A DNA stretch of 64,000 nt from Stenotrophomonas aracearum (lineage in GTDB: Bacteria > Pseudomonadota > Gammaproteobacteria > Xanthomonadales > Xanthomonadaceae): the NCBI RefSeq assembly GCF_031834615.1, contig NZ_CP115543.1, positions 1,623,001 to 1,687,000 of the forward strand. The letters run 5' to 3'. Below, piece after piece: positions 9,776 through 18,308 of this stretch. The notes beneath the pieces are model-generated. The model did no database searches. It was given only the letters and a program-made list of their open reading frames with translations, and was not told where the DNA came from. Made by a program: the position numbers and the translations under genes. The stretch's first letter is position 1; every line of letters begins with the position of its first letter.

Positions 9776-11026
9776 ATGTCCCGTACCGTGCTGAAACCCG
9801 TCGTGTTCGCTGCCGCGCTGCTGCTGGCTGGCCCCGCTGTCGCAGAGGATTTTGCCATCGTCGGCGCGCAGGTGTTTCCTTCACCGGACGCCGCCCCGAT
9901 TACCAATGGGACGGTGGTGGTCCGTGACGGACGCATTACTGCGGTCGGCCCTCGCAGCAAGGTGAAGGTGCCGGAAGGGACCCGCATCATCGACGGCAAG
10001 GGCCGCAGCGTGACCGCCGGGTTCTGGAACAGCCATGTGCACCTGATGTCCCCGCCGTTCCACCAGCCCGACGCGCAGGCGCCGCAGGCGCTGCAGGACG
10101 CACTGCGCGACCGCTTCGGAAAGTGGGGTTTCACCACGCTGTTCGACATCGGTTCCCTGCCGGGCGATGTCGGCGCGCTGCGCACGCGCATGGCAAAAGG
10201 CGAGGTCCAGGGACCGCGCCTGCTGACCGTGGACATGCCGTTCTACCCCGAGCACGGAACGCCGATCTACGTGCGCGAGCTGTGGGCACAGACCCGCACG
10301 ATCAGCGCGGAAGTCGCCACGCCCGCAGAGGCGCGCCAACGCGCCGAAGCCCAACTGGATGCTGGCGCCGACGGCGTGAAGGTCTTCACCGGTGCAATCG
10401 TGGGCGGCCCGCAAGGGGTACTGCCGATGCGGGTGGACGTCGCCAGCGCGGCCGTGGCCGCCGCGCACGCGCATGGCAAGCCGGCGTTCGCGCATCCGAC
10501 CAACATGGCCGGGCTCGAGGTTGCCGAGGCCAGCGGCGTGGACGTGCTGGCGCATACCGCGCCCGATGCAGGCCCGTGGTCGCCGGAGCTGGTGGCGCGG
10601 CTGAAAGCAAAGAACATGGCCTTGGTGCCGACGCTGTCGTTGTTCGACGCCCACCTGCGGCAGGAGGGCGTTCCGGACGAGGTGGTGAAGCGTTTCGTCG
10701 GCAATGCCCAGCAGCAGGTGAAGGCGATGGCCGACGGCGGCGGGCAGGTGCTGTTCGGCACCGACGCCGGCTACACCGAGGTCTACGACACCCGGTTGGA
10801 ATACCGGCTGATGACCGCCGCCGGCCTCGACTGGCGGCAGATCCTGACCAGCCTGACCACCGCGCCCGCATCGCGGTTCGGCGACGCCACCCAGCGTGGA
10901 CGGCTGGCCGAAGGTTACGCCGCCGATCTGGCAATGCTGGGCAGCGATCCACAGCAGTCCACCGAAGCCTTCGCGGATGTGCAGATGACCGTACGCGAAG
11001 GCAGGATCATCTACACCCCCCGGTAG
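9776..11026 (+). CDS. Secreted metal-dependent amidohydrolase
   Basis: 416 aa with a signal peptide (residues 1-24, AGPAVAEDF) and a good ribosome-binding site (AAGGAG). Amidohydrolase-superfamily metal ligands are visible in order: NSHVHL, DGVKVF (bridging Lys), FAHPTN, LAHTA and FGTDAG. This imidazolonepropionase/prolidase-like group hydrolyses amide or ester bonds; the substrate is unknown. A 94-base gap separates it from the pyrophosphatase. Its stop codon TAG is the tail of the GTAG of a SMAG repeat. Confidence 0.85.
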   Translation: MSRTVLKPVVFAAALLLAGPAVAEDFAIVGAQVFPSPDAAPITNGTVVVRDGRITAVGPRSKVKVPEGTRIIDGKGRSVTAGFWNSHVHLMSPPFHQPDAQAPQALQDALRDRFGKWGFTTLFDIGSLPGDVGALRTRMAKGEVQGPRLLTVDMPFYPEHGTPIYVRELWAQTRTISAEVATPAEARQRAEAQLDAGADGVKVFTGAIVGGPQGVLPMRVDVASAAVAAAHAHGKPAFAHPTNMAGLEVAEASGVDVLAHTAPDAGPWSPELVARLKAKNMALVPTLSLFDAHLRQEGVPDEVVKRFVGNAQQQVKAMADGGGQVLFGTDAGYTEVYDTRLEYRLMTAAGLDWRQILTSLTTAPASRFGDATQRGRLAEGYAADLAMLGSDPQQSTEAFADVQMTVREGRIIYTPR

Positions 11027-11046
11027 AGCCACGCCCTGCGTGGCTG
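11023..11046 (+). repeat. SMAG-type repeat supplying a stop codon
   Basis: GTAG at 11023-11026 followed by agccacgc-cct-gcgtggct. The TAG is the stop of the amidohydrolase gene. Confidence 0.8.
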
Positions 11047-11066
11047 CCTGCATGGCGCGAAATGCA

Positions 11067-11089
11067 GCGGGGCAGAGCCCCGCCCTACC
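11067..11089 (-). repeat. SMAG-type repeat, inverted, supplying a stop codon
   Basis: gcggggcagagccccgc followed by CTAC (11085-11088). On the reverse strand its TAG is the stop of the catalase-like gene. With the copy at 11023 it forms a facing pair whose hairpins fill the gap between two convergent genes. Confidence 0.8.
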
Positions 11090-12191
11090 GCAGGGTATCG
11101 GACGTCCCGGCGGTGCTGGTCGGCTCGTGGATCGGGCAGCGGTTGAACCTCGAGCGGAATTCCCGCGAGGCCGCCATCACCACGCGTCGCGCGCGGTTGA
11201 GGTTGCCCAATGGCTGGTGCGCCGCCAACGCGTGCCATGGCGCAAAGGCGAGGGCATCTTCAGTCGCTTCGGCATCGGTGCTCCAGGACGACTGCGCTTC
11301 CACCACGAGCCGACCCACGGGCAGGTACGGGCTGAGGTCTTCCGGCCAGACTACCGATGCATCTTCGATCGGCATCTTCTCCAGATCGCGGCACAGCTGC
11401 ACGCGCAGTTCCCATTCGGCAACGGCGCCGGGTGCTGCAAAGAACGCGGAAATCGCATCGCGCTGCGTGTCTGGCTCCGATTCCAGTTTCGTCCCCGTGA
11501 GTGCCACCAGCGCCGGCGAAACCGGCACCCACGAGAACTTCGCGATGTAGTCGCCATAGCGGAACGGAACCTGGGTGAAGAACGTTTCCCCCAGCGGATG
11601 GTGCTGTGGCTCGCCGCCCAGCGCCTTCAACGACGCGCTCTGTCCACCAACGGCTTCCAGCGCTGCCTCGGTACCGCGCAGCGTTGCCGAGATCACCTGT
11701 TTGGTCCGGGGCATGCGCTCGGTGGTGGCGGCCAGCAGCTTGGCCGAGCGAAGGAAGCCGCCGATGCCCGGCGTGTTGAATGCCGGTCCATTGACCATCA
11801 GGAAATCCTGGCTGTGCAGCTCGTCGCCGCCTTCAACGCGGGCGCCGGGCACGTCCAGGATCTTGACCGCCATTGCACGCGGGGTGGATACGGTATCCGG
11901 CAGCTGTTCGGCCGGCGGCGACGACAATCGCACCAGCGCGTCGAATTCGCCGGGCGCGGCGAACAAGCCCTGCGCAAGTTCGGGCGACAGCCCATCCAGT
12001 ACCCGGAAGCGTCCACGCAGGAGCGCGTGCCCTTTGGCATGCACGGCGCGATGCGCGTGCCCTTCATGCGCCGCCACGGTGTGGGCCATATCCGTGAACA
12101 CTTTCACCATCTCGGCAATGGTGGCGTCCTCATCCGCATCGCGGTGCTCGACGGCCGGGGAATAGGGAACAGCAGGCAGGGTAGGGGTCAT
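11085..12191 (-). CDS. Catalase-family heme protein (y4iL-like)
   Basis: 368 aa from MTPTLPAVPYSPAVEH (ATG 12191). The frame is open to 12341 but those residues look non-native. The segment RLSSPPAEQLPDTVSTPRAMAVKIL corresponds to the catalase core RFST...DPRGFALKFY, and FLMVNGPAF to the conserved core Asn region. It is shorter than true catalases and fits the catalase-like group typified by y4iL. A heme-dependent peroxide-related role is inferred; classic catalase activity is not assured. No signal peptide. The start has no clear ribosome-binding site. Confidence 0.75.
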   Translation of the reverse strand: MTPTLPAVPYSPAVEHRDADEDATIAEMVKVFTDMAHTVAAHEGHAHRAVHAKGHALLRGRFRVLDGLSPELAQGLFAAPGEFDALVRLSSPPAEQLPDTVSTPRAMAVKILDVPGARVEGGDELHSQDFLMVNGPAFNTPGIGGFLRSAKLLAATTERMPRTKQVISATLRGTEAALEAVGGQSASLKALGGEPQHHPLGETFFTQVPFRYGDYIAKFSWVPVSPALVALTGTKLESEPDTQRDAISAFFAAPGAVAEWELRVQLCRDLEKMPIEDASVVWPEDLSPYLPVGRLVVEAQSSWSTDAEATEDALAFAPWHALAAHQPLGNLNRARRVVMAASREFRSRFNRCPIHEPTSTAGTSDTLR

Positions 12192-12381
12192 CGCATGGGC
12201 ATCCGGATCAGGCAGGAAGGGCTCCGCCACGCGGCCTTGGCAACGAGCGGCTGGGGCATGCGCCCACCATGTGCGTTTCCGGGTGCAGGCGTGGTGCATG
12301 CCGCATGCGGGCCATGCGAAGGACGCGTGCAGGGCCTTCACTTCAGCTCGTTATCATGACCGCTCTTTTCAAGCGTAGGCG

Positions 12382-13797
12382 GTGTCCGTGTCGGTAGCTC
12401 TGGTCTGGTTTCGTCGCGATCTGCGCCTTCAGGACAATCCGGCGCTGCAGGCCGCGCTTGAGGCCGGACACACGCCCGTACCGGTGTACATCCATGCACC
12501 GCAGGAAGAGGGCGACTGGGCACCCGGCGCAGCCTCCAACATTTGGTTGCACCGCTCGCTGGCGGCGCTGGATGCCGACCTGCGCGAACGCGGCTCGTCG
12601 CTGGTGCTGCGCCAGGGCGACAGCGAAGCCGAGCTGCAGGCGCTGATTGCCGAGACCGGCGCGGTGGCGGTGTACTGGAACCGCAAATACGAGCCGGCCA
12701 CCCAGCCACGCGATGCGCGGATCAAGCGCGAGCTGCGCGAGCAGGGCATCGAAGCAGACAGCCATAACGGCAGCCTGATGTTCGAACCCTGGGACATCGC
12801 CACCCTGCAAGGCGGCCCCTACAAGGTGTTCACCCCGTTCTGGCGCAACGCGCTGACCCGCATGAACCTGCCCGCACCGCTGCCGGTGCCGGAGCGCCTG
12901 CCGTCGCACAAGGCCACGGGCGTCAGTCTCGACGCGTTGCAGCTGACCCCCACGCTCGACTGGGACCGGCAGTTCTGGGACCACTGGCAGCCCGGCGAAG
13001 CGGGCGCCGACGAGGCGCTGACGGTGTTCGTCGACGGCGCGCTGAACGGCTATCGCCAACAGCGCGACCTGCCTGATCGGGTAGGGACGTCGCTGCTGTC
13101 CCCGCACCTGCACTTCGGCGAAATCTCGCCGTGGCAGATCGTGCGCCGGCTGGAGAAAGAGCGCAGCGCCAGCCGTGACGCCGACATCGACGGCTACATC
13201 CGCGAACTGGGCTGGCGCGAGTTCTCGTACCACCTGATGCACCACTTCCCGCAGACACCGGAACAGAACCTCAATCCGCGTTTCGCCACCTTCAAATGGG
13301 CTGCTCCCAACGCGACGCAGCTGCAGGCCTGGCAGCAGGGCCGCACCGGCGTGCCGATCGTCGACGCCGGCCTGCGCGAATTGTGGGCCACCGGCTACAT
13401 GCACAACCGCGTGCGCATGATCGTCGCCAGTTTCCTGTGCAAGCACATGCGCCAGCACTGGCTGCACGGCGCGCGCTGGTTCTGGGACACGCTGGTGGAT
13501 GCCGACCTCGCCAACAACACCATGGGCTGGCAGTGGGTGGCCGGAACCGGGGCAGATGCGGCACCGTACTTCCGCATTTTCAACCCGGTCACGCAGTCGC
13601 AGAAGTTCGATCCGCACGCGCGCTACATCACGCGCTGGGTGCCGGAACTGGCGCCGTTGCCGGTCAAGGCGCGCTTCGCGCCGTGGCAGTCGGCGGCCCT
13701 GCTGGCCGAGCTGGCGCCGTCCTATCCCGCCGTACCGCTGGTGGACCTGGCCGCCGGACGGGAGGCGGCCTTGGCCGCGTATCGCCACACGGGCTAG
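12382..13797 (+). CDS. phrB: Deoxyribodipyrimidine photolyase
   Basis: 471 aa from GTG 12382 (GTG 12388 is an alternative). The N-terminal antenna domain begins VALVWFRRDLRLQDNPAL. The C-terminal FAD domain has TSLLSPHLHFGEISP, IRELGWREFSYHLMHHFP, VPIVDAGLRELWATGYMHNR and WQWVAGTGADAAPYFRIFNP, all strongly conserved in class I CPD photolyases, including the flavin-contacting Asn of MHNR and the Trp chain. It repairs UV cyclobutane dimers using blue light in the cytoplasm. Length and motifs are complete. Confidence 0.95.
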   Translation: MSVSVALVWFRRDLRLQDNPALQAALEAGHTPVPVYIHAPQEEGDWAPGAASNIWLHRSLAALDADLRERGSSLVLRQGDSEAELQALIAETGAVAVYWNRKYEPATQPRDARIKRELREQGIEADSHNGSLMFEPWDIATLQGGPYKVFTPFWRNALTRMNLPAPLPVPERLPSHKATGVSLDALQLTPTLDWDRQFWDHWQPGEAGADEALTVFVDGALNGYRQQRDLPDRVGTSLLSPHLHFGEISPWQIVRRLEKERSASRDADIDGYIRELGWREFSYHLMHHFPQTPEQNLNPRFATFKWAAPNATQLQAWQQGRTGVPIVDAGLRELWATGYMHNRVRMIVASFLCKHMRQHWLHGARWFWDTLVDADLANNTMGWQWVAGTGADAAPYFRIFNPVTQSQKFDPHARYITRWVPELAPLPVKARFAPWQSAALLAELAPSYPAVPLVDLAAGREAALAAYRHTG

Positions 13798-13915
13798 AGA
13801 CAGCTACCTGAATGAAATGCCGAATACGTGCGTGTTCATCATGCAGGCATCGCATTTCCCTGTTTATCCTTTCGGCCATTCACACGCCGCACGGCCGTCA
13901 CTCGAGGAGAACACC

Positions 13916-14611
13916 ATGATCCGATCCGCACCCCGCAACGTGGCCCTGGCCCTGATGACCGCTGCCGCCCTGTCGGCTTGCGCCACCGGTGGCTCCTACG
14001 TGCAGAGCGACCAGTACGGCAACCCGACCGAGCAGCAGAGCCGCACCGGCCGCAATGCGCTGATCGGTACCGCCATCGGCGTGGCCGCCGGCCTGCTGAC
14101 CGGCGACAGCGCCACCGAACGTCGCCAGCACGCCATGGTGGGCGCGGGCATCGGCGCACTGGCCGGTGCCGGCGTGGGCGCTTACCAGAACAAGCAGGAG
14201 CGTCAGCTGCGCGAGCGTACCGCCAACACCGGCATCGACGTGCAGCGCCAGGGCGACAACATCGTGCTGAACCTGCCGGACGGCGTGACCTTCGACTTCG
14301 GCAAGTCCGCCCTGAAGCCGCAGTTCTACCCGGCCCTCAATGGCGTGGCCGCCACGCTCAACGAGTACAACCAGACCATGATCGAAGTGGTTGGGCACAC
14401 CGACAGCATCGGCAGTGACGCGGTCAACAACAAGCTGTCCAAGGAGCGTGCCGATTCGGTCGCCGCCTACCTGAGCGGGCAGGGCGTGCAGAGCGTGCGC
14501 ATGGAAACCCTGGGTGCCGGCAAGGCCTACCCGATTGCTGACAACAGCACCGATGCCGGCCGCGCCAAGAATCGTCGCGTCGAAATTCGGGTGATCCCGC
14601 TGACGCAGTAA
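13916..14611 (+). CDS. OmpA-family outer-membrane lipoprotein (YiaD-like)
   Basis: 231 aa from ATG 13916, preceded by GAGGAGA. Lipobox LSAC at Cys22. Residues about 47-85 are a double glycine-zipper region (LIGTAIGVAAGLL, MVGAGIGALAGAGVGAY). The C-terminal OmpA domain (about 120-230) has the peptidoglycan-binding pattern FDFGKSALKP...GHTDSIGSDAVNNKLSKERADSVAAYL. It anchors the outer membrane to peptidoglycan. The stop codon lies inside a 14-bp hairpin. Confidence 0.92.
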   Translation: MIRSAPRNVALALMTAAALSACATGGSYVQSDQYGNPTEQQSRTGRNALIGTAIGVAAGLLTGDSATERRQHAMVGAGIGALAGAGVGAYQNKQERQLRERTANTGIDVQRQGDNIVLNLPDGVTFDFGKSALKPQFYPALNGVAATLNEYNQTMIEVVGHTDSIGSDAVNNKLSKERADSVAAYLSGQGVQSVRMETLGAGKAYPIADNSTDAGRAKNRRVEIRVIPLTQ

Positions 14612-14634
14612 CAACGCACAGCGTTGTTACTGCG
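14604..14634 (+). terminator. Perfect hairpin overlapping the ompA-like stop
   Basis: The 14-nt arms 14604-14617 and 14621-14634 are perfect reverse complements around the loop aca, and the TAA stop (14609-14611) is in the left arm. No T-run follows, so it may act as an attenuator or mRNA-stability element rather than a simple terminator. Confidence 0.65.
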
Positions 14635-14661
14635 ATACGTCGGTAACACCGGCGTATAGCG

Positions 14662-14689
14662 AAAATGCCGCCCCAACGGGCGGCATTTT
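14662..14689. terminator. Bidirectional intrinsic terminator
   Basis: aaaatgccgcc...ggcggcatttt: an 11-bp stem with A-run on one side and T-run on the other, between the convergent ompA-like gene and smeRv. It can stop transcription from both sides. Confidence 0.85.
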
Positions 14690-14691
14690 CT

Positions 14692-14714
14692 GTAGAGCCG
14701 GGCTCTGCCCGGCT
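14692..14714 (+). repeat. SMAG-type repeat
   Basis: GTAG followed by agccgggc-tct-gcccggct, an 8-bp hairpin directly after the terminator. Confidence 0.8.
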
Positions 14715-14724
14715 GCCCCAACCA

Positions 14725-15747
14725 TCACTCCGCAGTAACCGTCTCCAGGATCCGCTTCCCGGTTTCCTGCAACTCCGCTTCCGCTTCCTTCGCCTGCTGC
14801 TTGGCCAGCTTCGCCGCCGGGCACTGCGCCAGCATGTAGTTCGCGTCGAAGTTCAGCTTCTCCACCAGGAAATCCACGAACGCGCGCACCTTCGGCGATA
14901 CCAGCCGCCCACCGGCAAACACTGCGTTGAAGTCCACTTCAGGCCCGGTCCAGCCGGCCAGCACACGGCGCACCATGCCCGATTCGATGAATGGCTTGGC
15001 CATCACGTCACCGGTCAGCAGCAGCCCTTCGCCGCAGACCAACGCACCGTTCAACGCCGACGGATCATTCGCCACCAGCAGCGGATTGACCGGGAAATCG
15101 CGCAGGTCGCCGCCATTTTCGCCAAGCTGCCAGAAGAACCGGTTGTTGTTGAGGTTGCGCGCCTTGCGCATCGCCAGGATGCGGTGGAACTGCAGTTCGT
15201 CCGGATGCAGCGGCTCGCCATACCGTTCGATATAGGCCGGGCTGGCGAACACCTGCGTGCGCAGGCTGCCCAGCTTGCGCGCCACCAGGTTCGAGTCGGG
15301 CAACGCCCCCACGCGCAGCGCCAGGTCCGCTTCGCCTGCGATCAGGTCCAGCTTTTCGTTACCCAGGTGCATGTCCAGCTGGATTTCCGGGTACTGCGCG
15401 TGGAACTGCCCCAGCAGCGGCGCGATCCAGGTGATGCCGATGGAGTAGGGCACGGTGAAGCGCAGCCAGCCGCGCGGGCCGGATTGCAGCTGGTTGACCG
15501 CACCTTCGGCTTCTTCCAGCTCGCGCGCGATGCGCTGGCAGTGCTCGTGGTAGACCGAACCCGCCTCGGTCAGGCCCAGCCTGCGCGTGGTCCGGTGGAG
15601 CAGCCGCGCACCCAGGCGGGTTTCCAGTTCCTGCACCTTGCGGCTGACGGTGGTCTTGGGCAGGCCGAGCGCGTTGGCAGCTGCGATGAAGCTGCCTTGC
15701 TCGACCACCTTGACGAAGATCAGCGTGTCGTTGAGATCGTGGGCCAT
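14725..15747 (-). CDS. smeRv: LysR-type regulator of the SmeVWX operon (SmeRv)
   Basis: 340 aa. A LysR winged HTH is at residues 1-62 (FVKVVEQGSFIAAANALGLPKTTVSRKVQELETRLGARLLHRTTR), followed by the two-lobed effector domain (about 90-300). It is transcribed away from the smeU1-V-W-U2-X operon, the arrangement described for SmeRv in S. maltophilia. SmeRv controls that efflux operon, and altered forms cause its overexpression. The name rests on synteny plus family; alleles cannot be judged without a reference. Confidence 0.85.
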   Translation of the reverse strand: MAHDLNDTLIFVKVVEQGSFIAAANALGLPKTTVSRKVQELETRLGARLLHRTTRRLGLTEAGSVYHEHCQRIARELEEAEGAVNQLQSGPRGWLRFTVPYSIGITWIAPLLGQFHAQYPEIQLDMHLGNEKLDLIAGEADLALRVGALPDSNLVARKLGSLRTQVFASPAYIERYGEPLHPDELQFHRILAMRKARNLNNNRFFWQLGENGGDLRDFPVNPLLVANDPSALNGALVCGEGLLLTGDVMAKPFIESGMVRRVLAGWTGPEVDFNAVFAGGRLVSPKVRAFVDFLVEKLNFDANYMLAQCPAAKLAKQQAKEAEAELQETGKRILETVTAE

Positions 15748-15812
15748 GAGGAGGATCCGAATCGGGGTGGGTAGGGTGCCCGAAAGATTGTGCCGGGTAC
15801 GGGACGATTATT

Positions 15813-15855
15813 CCCCTTAATTCGGACTAATCAAGGGGGAGTTCGAGGACTAATC
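15813..15855. promoter_or_regulatory. Candidate SmeRv operator
   Basis: In the divergent promoter region, an imperfect dyad cccctt(15813-15818)...aagggg(15833-15838) contains a T-N11-A-type core. The motif ggactaatc occurs twice as direct repeats, at 15824-15832 and 15847-15855, 23 bases apart. Position and form suit a LysR-type binding site. It is predicted from sequence only. Confidence 0.5.
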
Positions 15856-15887
15856 TGGCGCCATTCCCGATTTGGAGGACGCCAACC

Positions 15888-16115
15888 ATGTGGTTGCAGA
15901 ACATTCTTGGCCGCGTCATTGGCGGCCGCACCCCCTCGCTCGACCTGGCCCTGACCGTTGAGAAGCGCCCCTCGTCCTTCTCCGGCAAGGCTTTCCGCGA
16001 GTTCACCCCGCCCGACAACCTGCAGCGCGGCGGCAGCCTGCGCCTGGGCGCCCGCAACGGCGGCCGACTGGGCCGAATTGGGATTATCCCGGCGACGGGA
16101 GTTAAAGTCCCATGA
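15888..16115 (+). CDS. Small ORF leading the smeU1 operon (75 aa, unknown)
   Basis: 75 aa. The ATG has a good ribosome-binding site (TTGGAGGAC, about 8 bases upstream) and the stop overlaps the smeU1 start as ATGA, the usual sign of translational coupling. The product (MWLQNILGRVIGG...) is basic, has no signal peptide or membrane segment, and I do not recognise it. The published operon begins with smeU1. This could be a true small protein, a coupling leader, or a remnant of a longer gene. Confidence 0.55.
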   Translation: MWLQNILGRVIGGRTPSLDLALTVEKRPSSFSGKAFREFTPPDNLQRGGSLRLGARNGGRLGRIGIIPATGVKVP

Positions 16116-16885
16116 GTGGGACGCTGGCCCCCGAGGTTCTGGTGCTGGGCGGCACCGGCAGCGTCGGGCAGGGCATCGTGGCCGCATTGCTGGAGGCCGG
16201 CAGCCCGGTCCTGGTGGTCGGCCGCGACCCGGGCCGGCTTGCCGCACTGCGCGAACAGTTCGCCGACGAACCGGGCCTGGAAACCCTGCTCGGGTCGCTG
16301 GGCGATGACGGCTCCGCACGCAGCGTGGCCGAGCGCGTTGCGCAGCGCCGCCGCCCGCTGGCCGCCGTGGTCGACGCCATGGGCGGCCCGTACAACCGTG
16401 GCCGGGTCACCGACCGCAGCGGCGATGCGTTGCTGCAGGCGCTGCAGGCCGACGTGATGCCGCATGTGCACGCCGGCCGCCATCTGCTGCCGCTGCTGCA
16501 GGGTGGCCCGCACGCGCGCCGCTACGTCGTGATCGGTGGGCCGGCCGGCTACAAGGCGTGGGCCGGGCACGGCGAAACCTCGATCACCATGTCGGCCACG
16601 CGCATGTATGCGCAGGTGCTGCACCAGGAAGCGCAGGCACTGGGCGTACGCGCGCAGATGCTGGAAGTGAACAACCCGGTGTGCACGCCGACCAACGCCG
16701 CCAATGCCTGCATCGAATGGCCGAGCGCGCTGCTGGTTGGGCGCCGGCTGGTGTCGTTGCTCGACAACTGCACCGACAACCGCCCCATCGTCCGCTGCGA
16801 CACCCGCGACGCCGAACTTCCCCGCGGCCTGCTCAACCAGGAATGGCCGCCGGACCGCTCGCACAACATCGCCGGCACCGCTTGA
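16112..16885 (+). CDS. smeU1: Short-chain dehydrogenase/reductase SmeU1
   Basis: 257 aa Rossmann-fold protein with the nucleotide-binding glycine motif VLVLGGTGSVGQGI near residue 10. In the SDR active-site region it reads SATRMYAQVLHQE, so the YxxxK Lys is replaced; it may not be a classical oxidoreductase. It is the first named gene of smeU1-V-W-U2-X, in which two SDR genes flank the RND pump components. Its role in efflux or detoxification is not settled. It starts inside the stop of the small upstream ORF. Confidence 0.85.
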   Translation: MSGTLAPEVLVLGGTGSVGQGIVAALLEAGSPVLVVGRDPGRLAALREQFADEPGLETLLGSLGDDGSARSVAERVAQRRRPLAAVVDAMGGPYNRGRVTDRSGDALLQALQADVMPHVHAGRHLLPLLQGGPHARRYVVIGGPAGYKAWAGHGETSITMSATRMYAQVLHQEAQALGVRAQMLEVNNPVCTPTNAANACIEWPSALLVGRRLVSLLDNCTDNRPIVRCDTRDAELPRGLLNQEWPPDRSHNIAGTA

Positions 16886-16977
16886 CCTCTACCAAGGTTT
16901 AGGTCTCACGCTACGCCACCTCGTTGCACCGCCGTTCTGATTTTCGCCTCACCCACTTTGCCGTAAGGATGCATCTC

Positions 16978-18189
16978 ATGACCTCCCACACTCCTTCCAC
17001 CCGCATTACCCGACGGCTGGCCATGGCCGGCGTGTCGATCCTCGCCGCTGCGGTATTGGCCGCCTGCAGCGGTGGCCACGCCGAAGAAGCCGGCGCGCCG
17101 CCGCCGCCGCAGGTCAGTGCCGCGCCGGTGCTGGTCAAGCCGGTCAGCCAGTGGGACGACTTCAGCGGCCGCGTCGAAGCGGTGCAGAGCGTTGAACTGC
17201 GCCCGCGCGTGTCCGGCTACATCGACAAGGTCAACTATGTCGAAGGCGATGAAGTAAAGAAGGGCGACGTGCTGTTCACCATCGACGCGCGCAGCTATCG
17301 CGCCGAACTGGACCGCGCCACCGCCGAACTGGCCCGCGCCCGTACCCAGGCCACGCTGAGCCGCAGCGAAGCCGAGCGTGCACGCCGCCTGTCCGACCAG
17401 CAGGCGATCTCCACCGAGACCTGGGAACAGCGCCGCGCCACCGCCGACCAGGCGCAGGCCTCGGTGCTGGCCGCGCAGGCCGCGGTGGACGCAGCGCGCT
17501 TGAACATGGAGTTCACCCAGGTGCGCGCACCCATCGACGGCCGCGCCGGCCGCGCGATGGTGACCGCCGGCAACCTGGTCACCGCCGGCGACAGCGCCAG
17601 CGTGCTGACCACGCTGGTCTCGCTGGACACGGTGTTCGTGTACTTCGACGCCGATGAAGGCACCTTCCTGCGCTATGCCCAGATGGCCCGCAAGGGCGAA
17701 CGCCCGAGCGAGCGCGACAGCGACCTGCCGGTCAAGGTCGGGCTGTCCGGCGAAGAGGGCTTCCCGCACCAGGGCAAGGTCGACTTCCTCGACAACCAGG
17801 TGACCCGCAGCACCGGCACCATCCGTGTCCGTGCGCTGCTGGACAACACCGACCGTGCCTTCACCCCGGGCCTGTTCGCGCGCGTGCAGCTGCTCGGCAG
17901 CGGTGAGTTCCAGGCCATGCTGATCGACGACAAGGCCGTGCTGACCGACCAGGACCGCAAGTACGTGTACGTGGTCGACAAGGACGGCAAGGCGCAGCGT
18001 CGCGATATCACCCTCGGCCGTACCGCCGAGGGCCTGCGCATCGTGCAGCAGGGCCTGAACGCAGGCGACCGCGTGATCATCGACGGCGTGCAGAAGGTCT
18101 TCATGCCCGGCATGCCGGTGCAGGCCAAGGCGGTTGCGATGCAGCCGGCCCCGGCGGTCGTACCGGCACGTGCAACCGCGTTGAATTGA
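16978..18189 (+). CDS. smeV: RND efflux periplasmic adaptor SmeV
   Basis: 403 aa from ATG 16978, preceded by TAAGGA. Residues 1-31 are a lipoprotein-type signal (AAAVLAAC). The membrane-fusion architecture is clear: biotinyl-lipoyl halves (VELRPRVSGYIDKVNYVEGDEVKKGDVLFTID and MEFTQVRAPIDGRAG), an alpha-hairpin rich in Ala/Arg/Glu between them, and the beta-barrel and proximal domains behind. It bridges SmeW and SmeX in the periplasm. SmeVWX exports chloramphenicol, quinolones and tetracyclines in S. maltophilia. Confidence 0.92.
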   Translation: MTSHTPSTRITRRLAMAGVSILAAAVLAACSGGHAEEAGAPPPPQVSAAPVLVKPVSQWDDFSGRVEAVQSVELRPRVSGYIDKVNYVEGDEVKKGDVLFTIDARSYRAELDRATAELARARTQATLSRSEAERARRLSDQQAISTETWEQRRATADQAQASVLAAQAAVDAARLNMEFTQVRAPIDGRAGRAMVTAGNLVTAGDSASVLTTLVSLDTVFVYFDADEGTFLRYAQMARKGERPSERDSDLPVKVGLSGEEGFPHQGKVDFLDNQVTRSTGTIRVRALLDNTDRAFTPGLFARVQLLGSGEFQAMLIDDKAVLTDQDRKYVYVVDKDGKAQRRDITLGRTAEGLRIVQQGLNAGDRVIIDGVQKVFMPGMPVQAKAVAMQPAPAVVPARATALN

Positions 18190-18193
18190 GTTG

Positions 18194-18214
18194 GTAGCCG
18201 GGCCCGGCCCGGCA
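18194..18214 (+). repeat. SMAG-like repeat inside the sme operon
   Basis: GTAG at 18194 followed by ccgggcccggcccgg, in the 119-base smeV-smeW gap. A second hairpin-like stretch (ccgctgtcggtttcgacagcgg) follows at 18240-18261. Such hairpins within operons can protect the upstream mRNA part. Confidence 0.6.
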
Positions 18215-18308
18215 TTACCCGCCGCGTGACGCATCCCTTCCGCTGTCGGTTTCGACAGCGGCCGGGGTGCTGCACGCCGGCGTTGCTGAAAACACCAGGA
18301 ATCCACAC

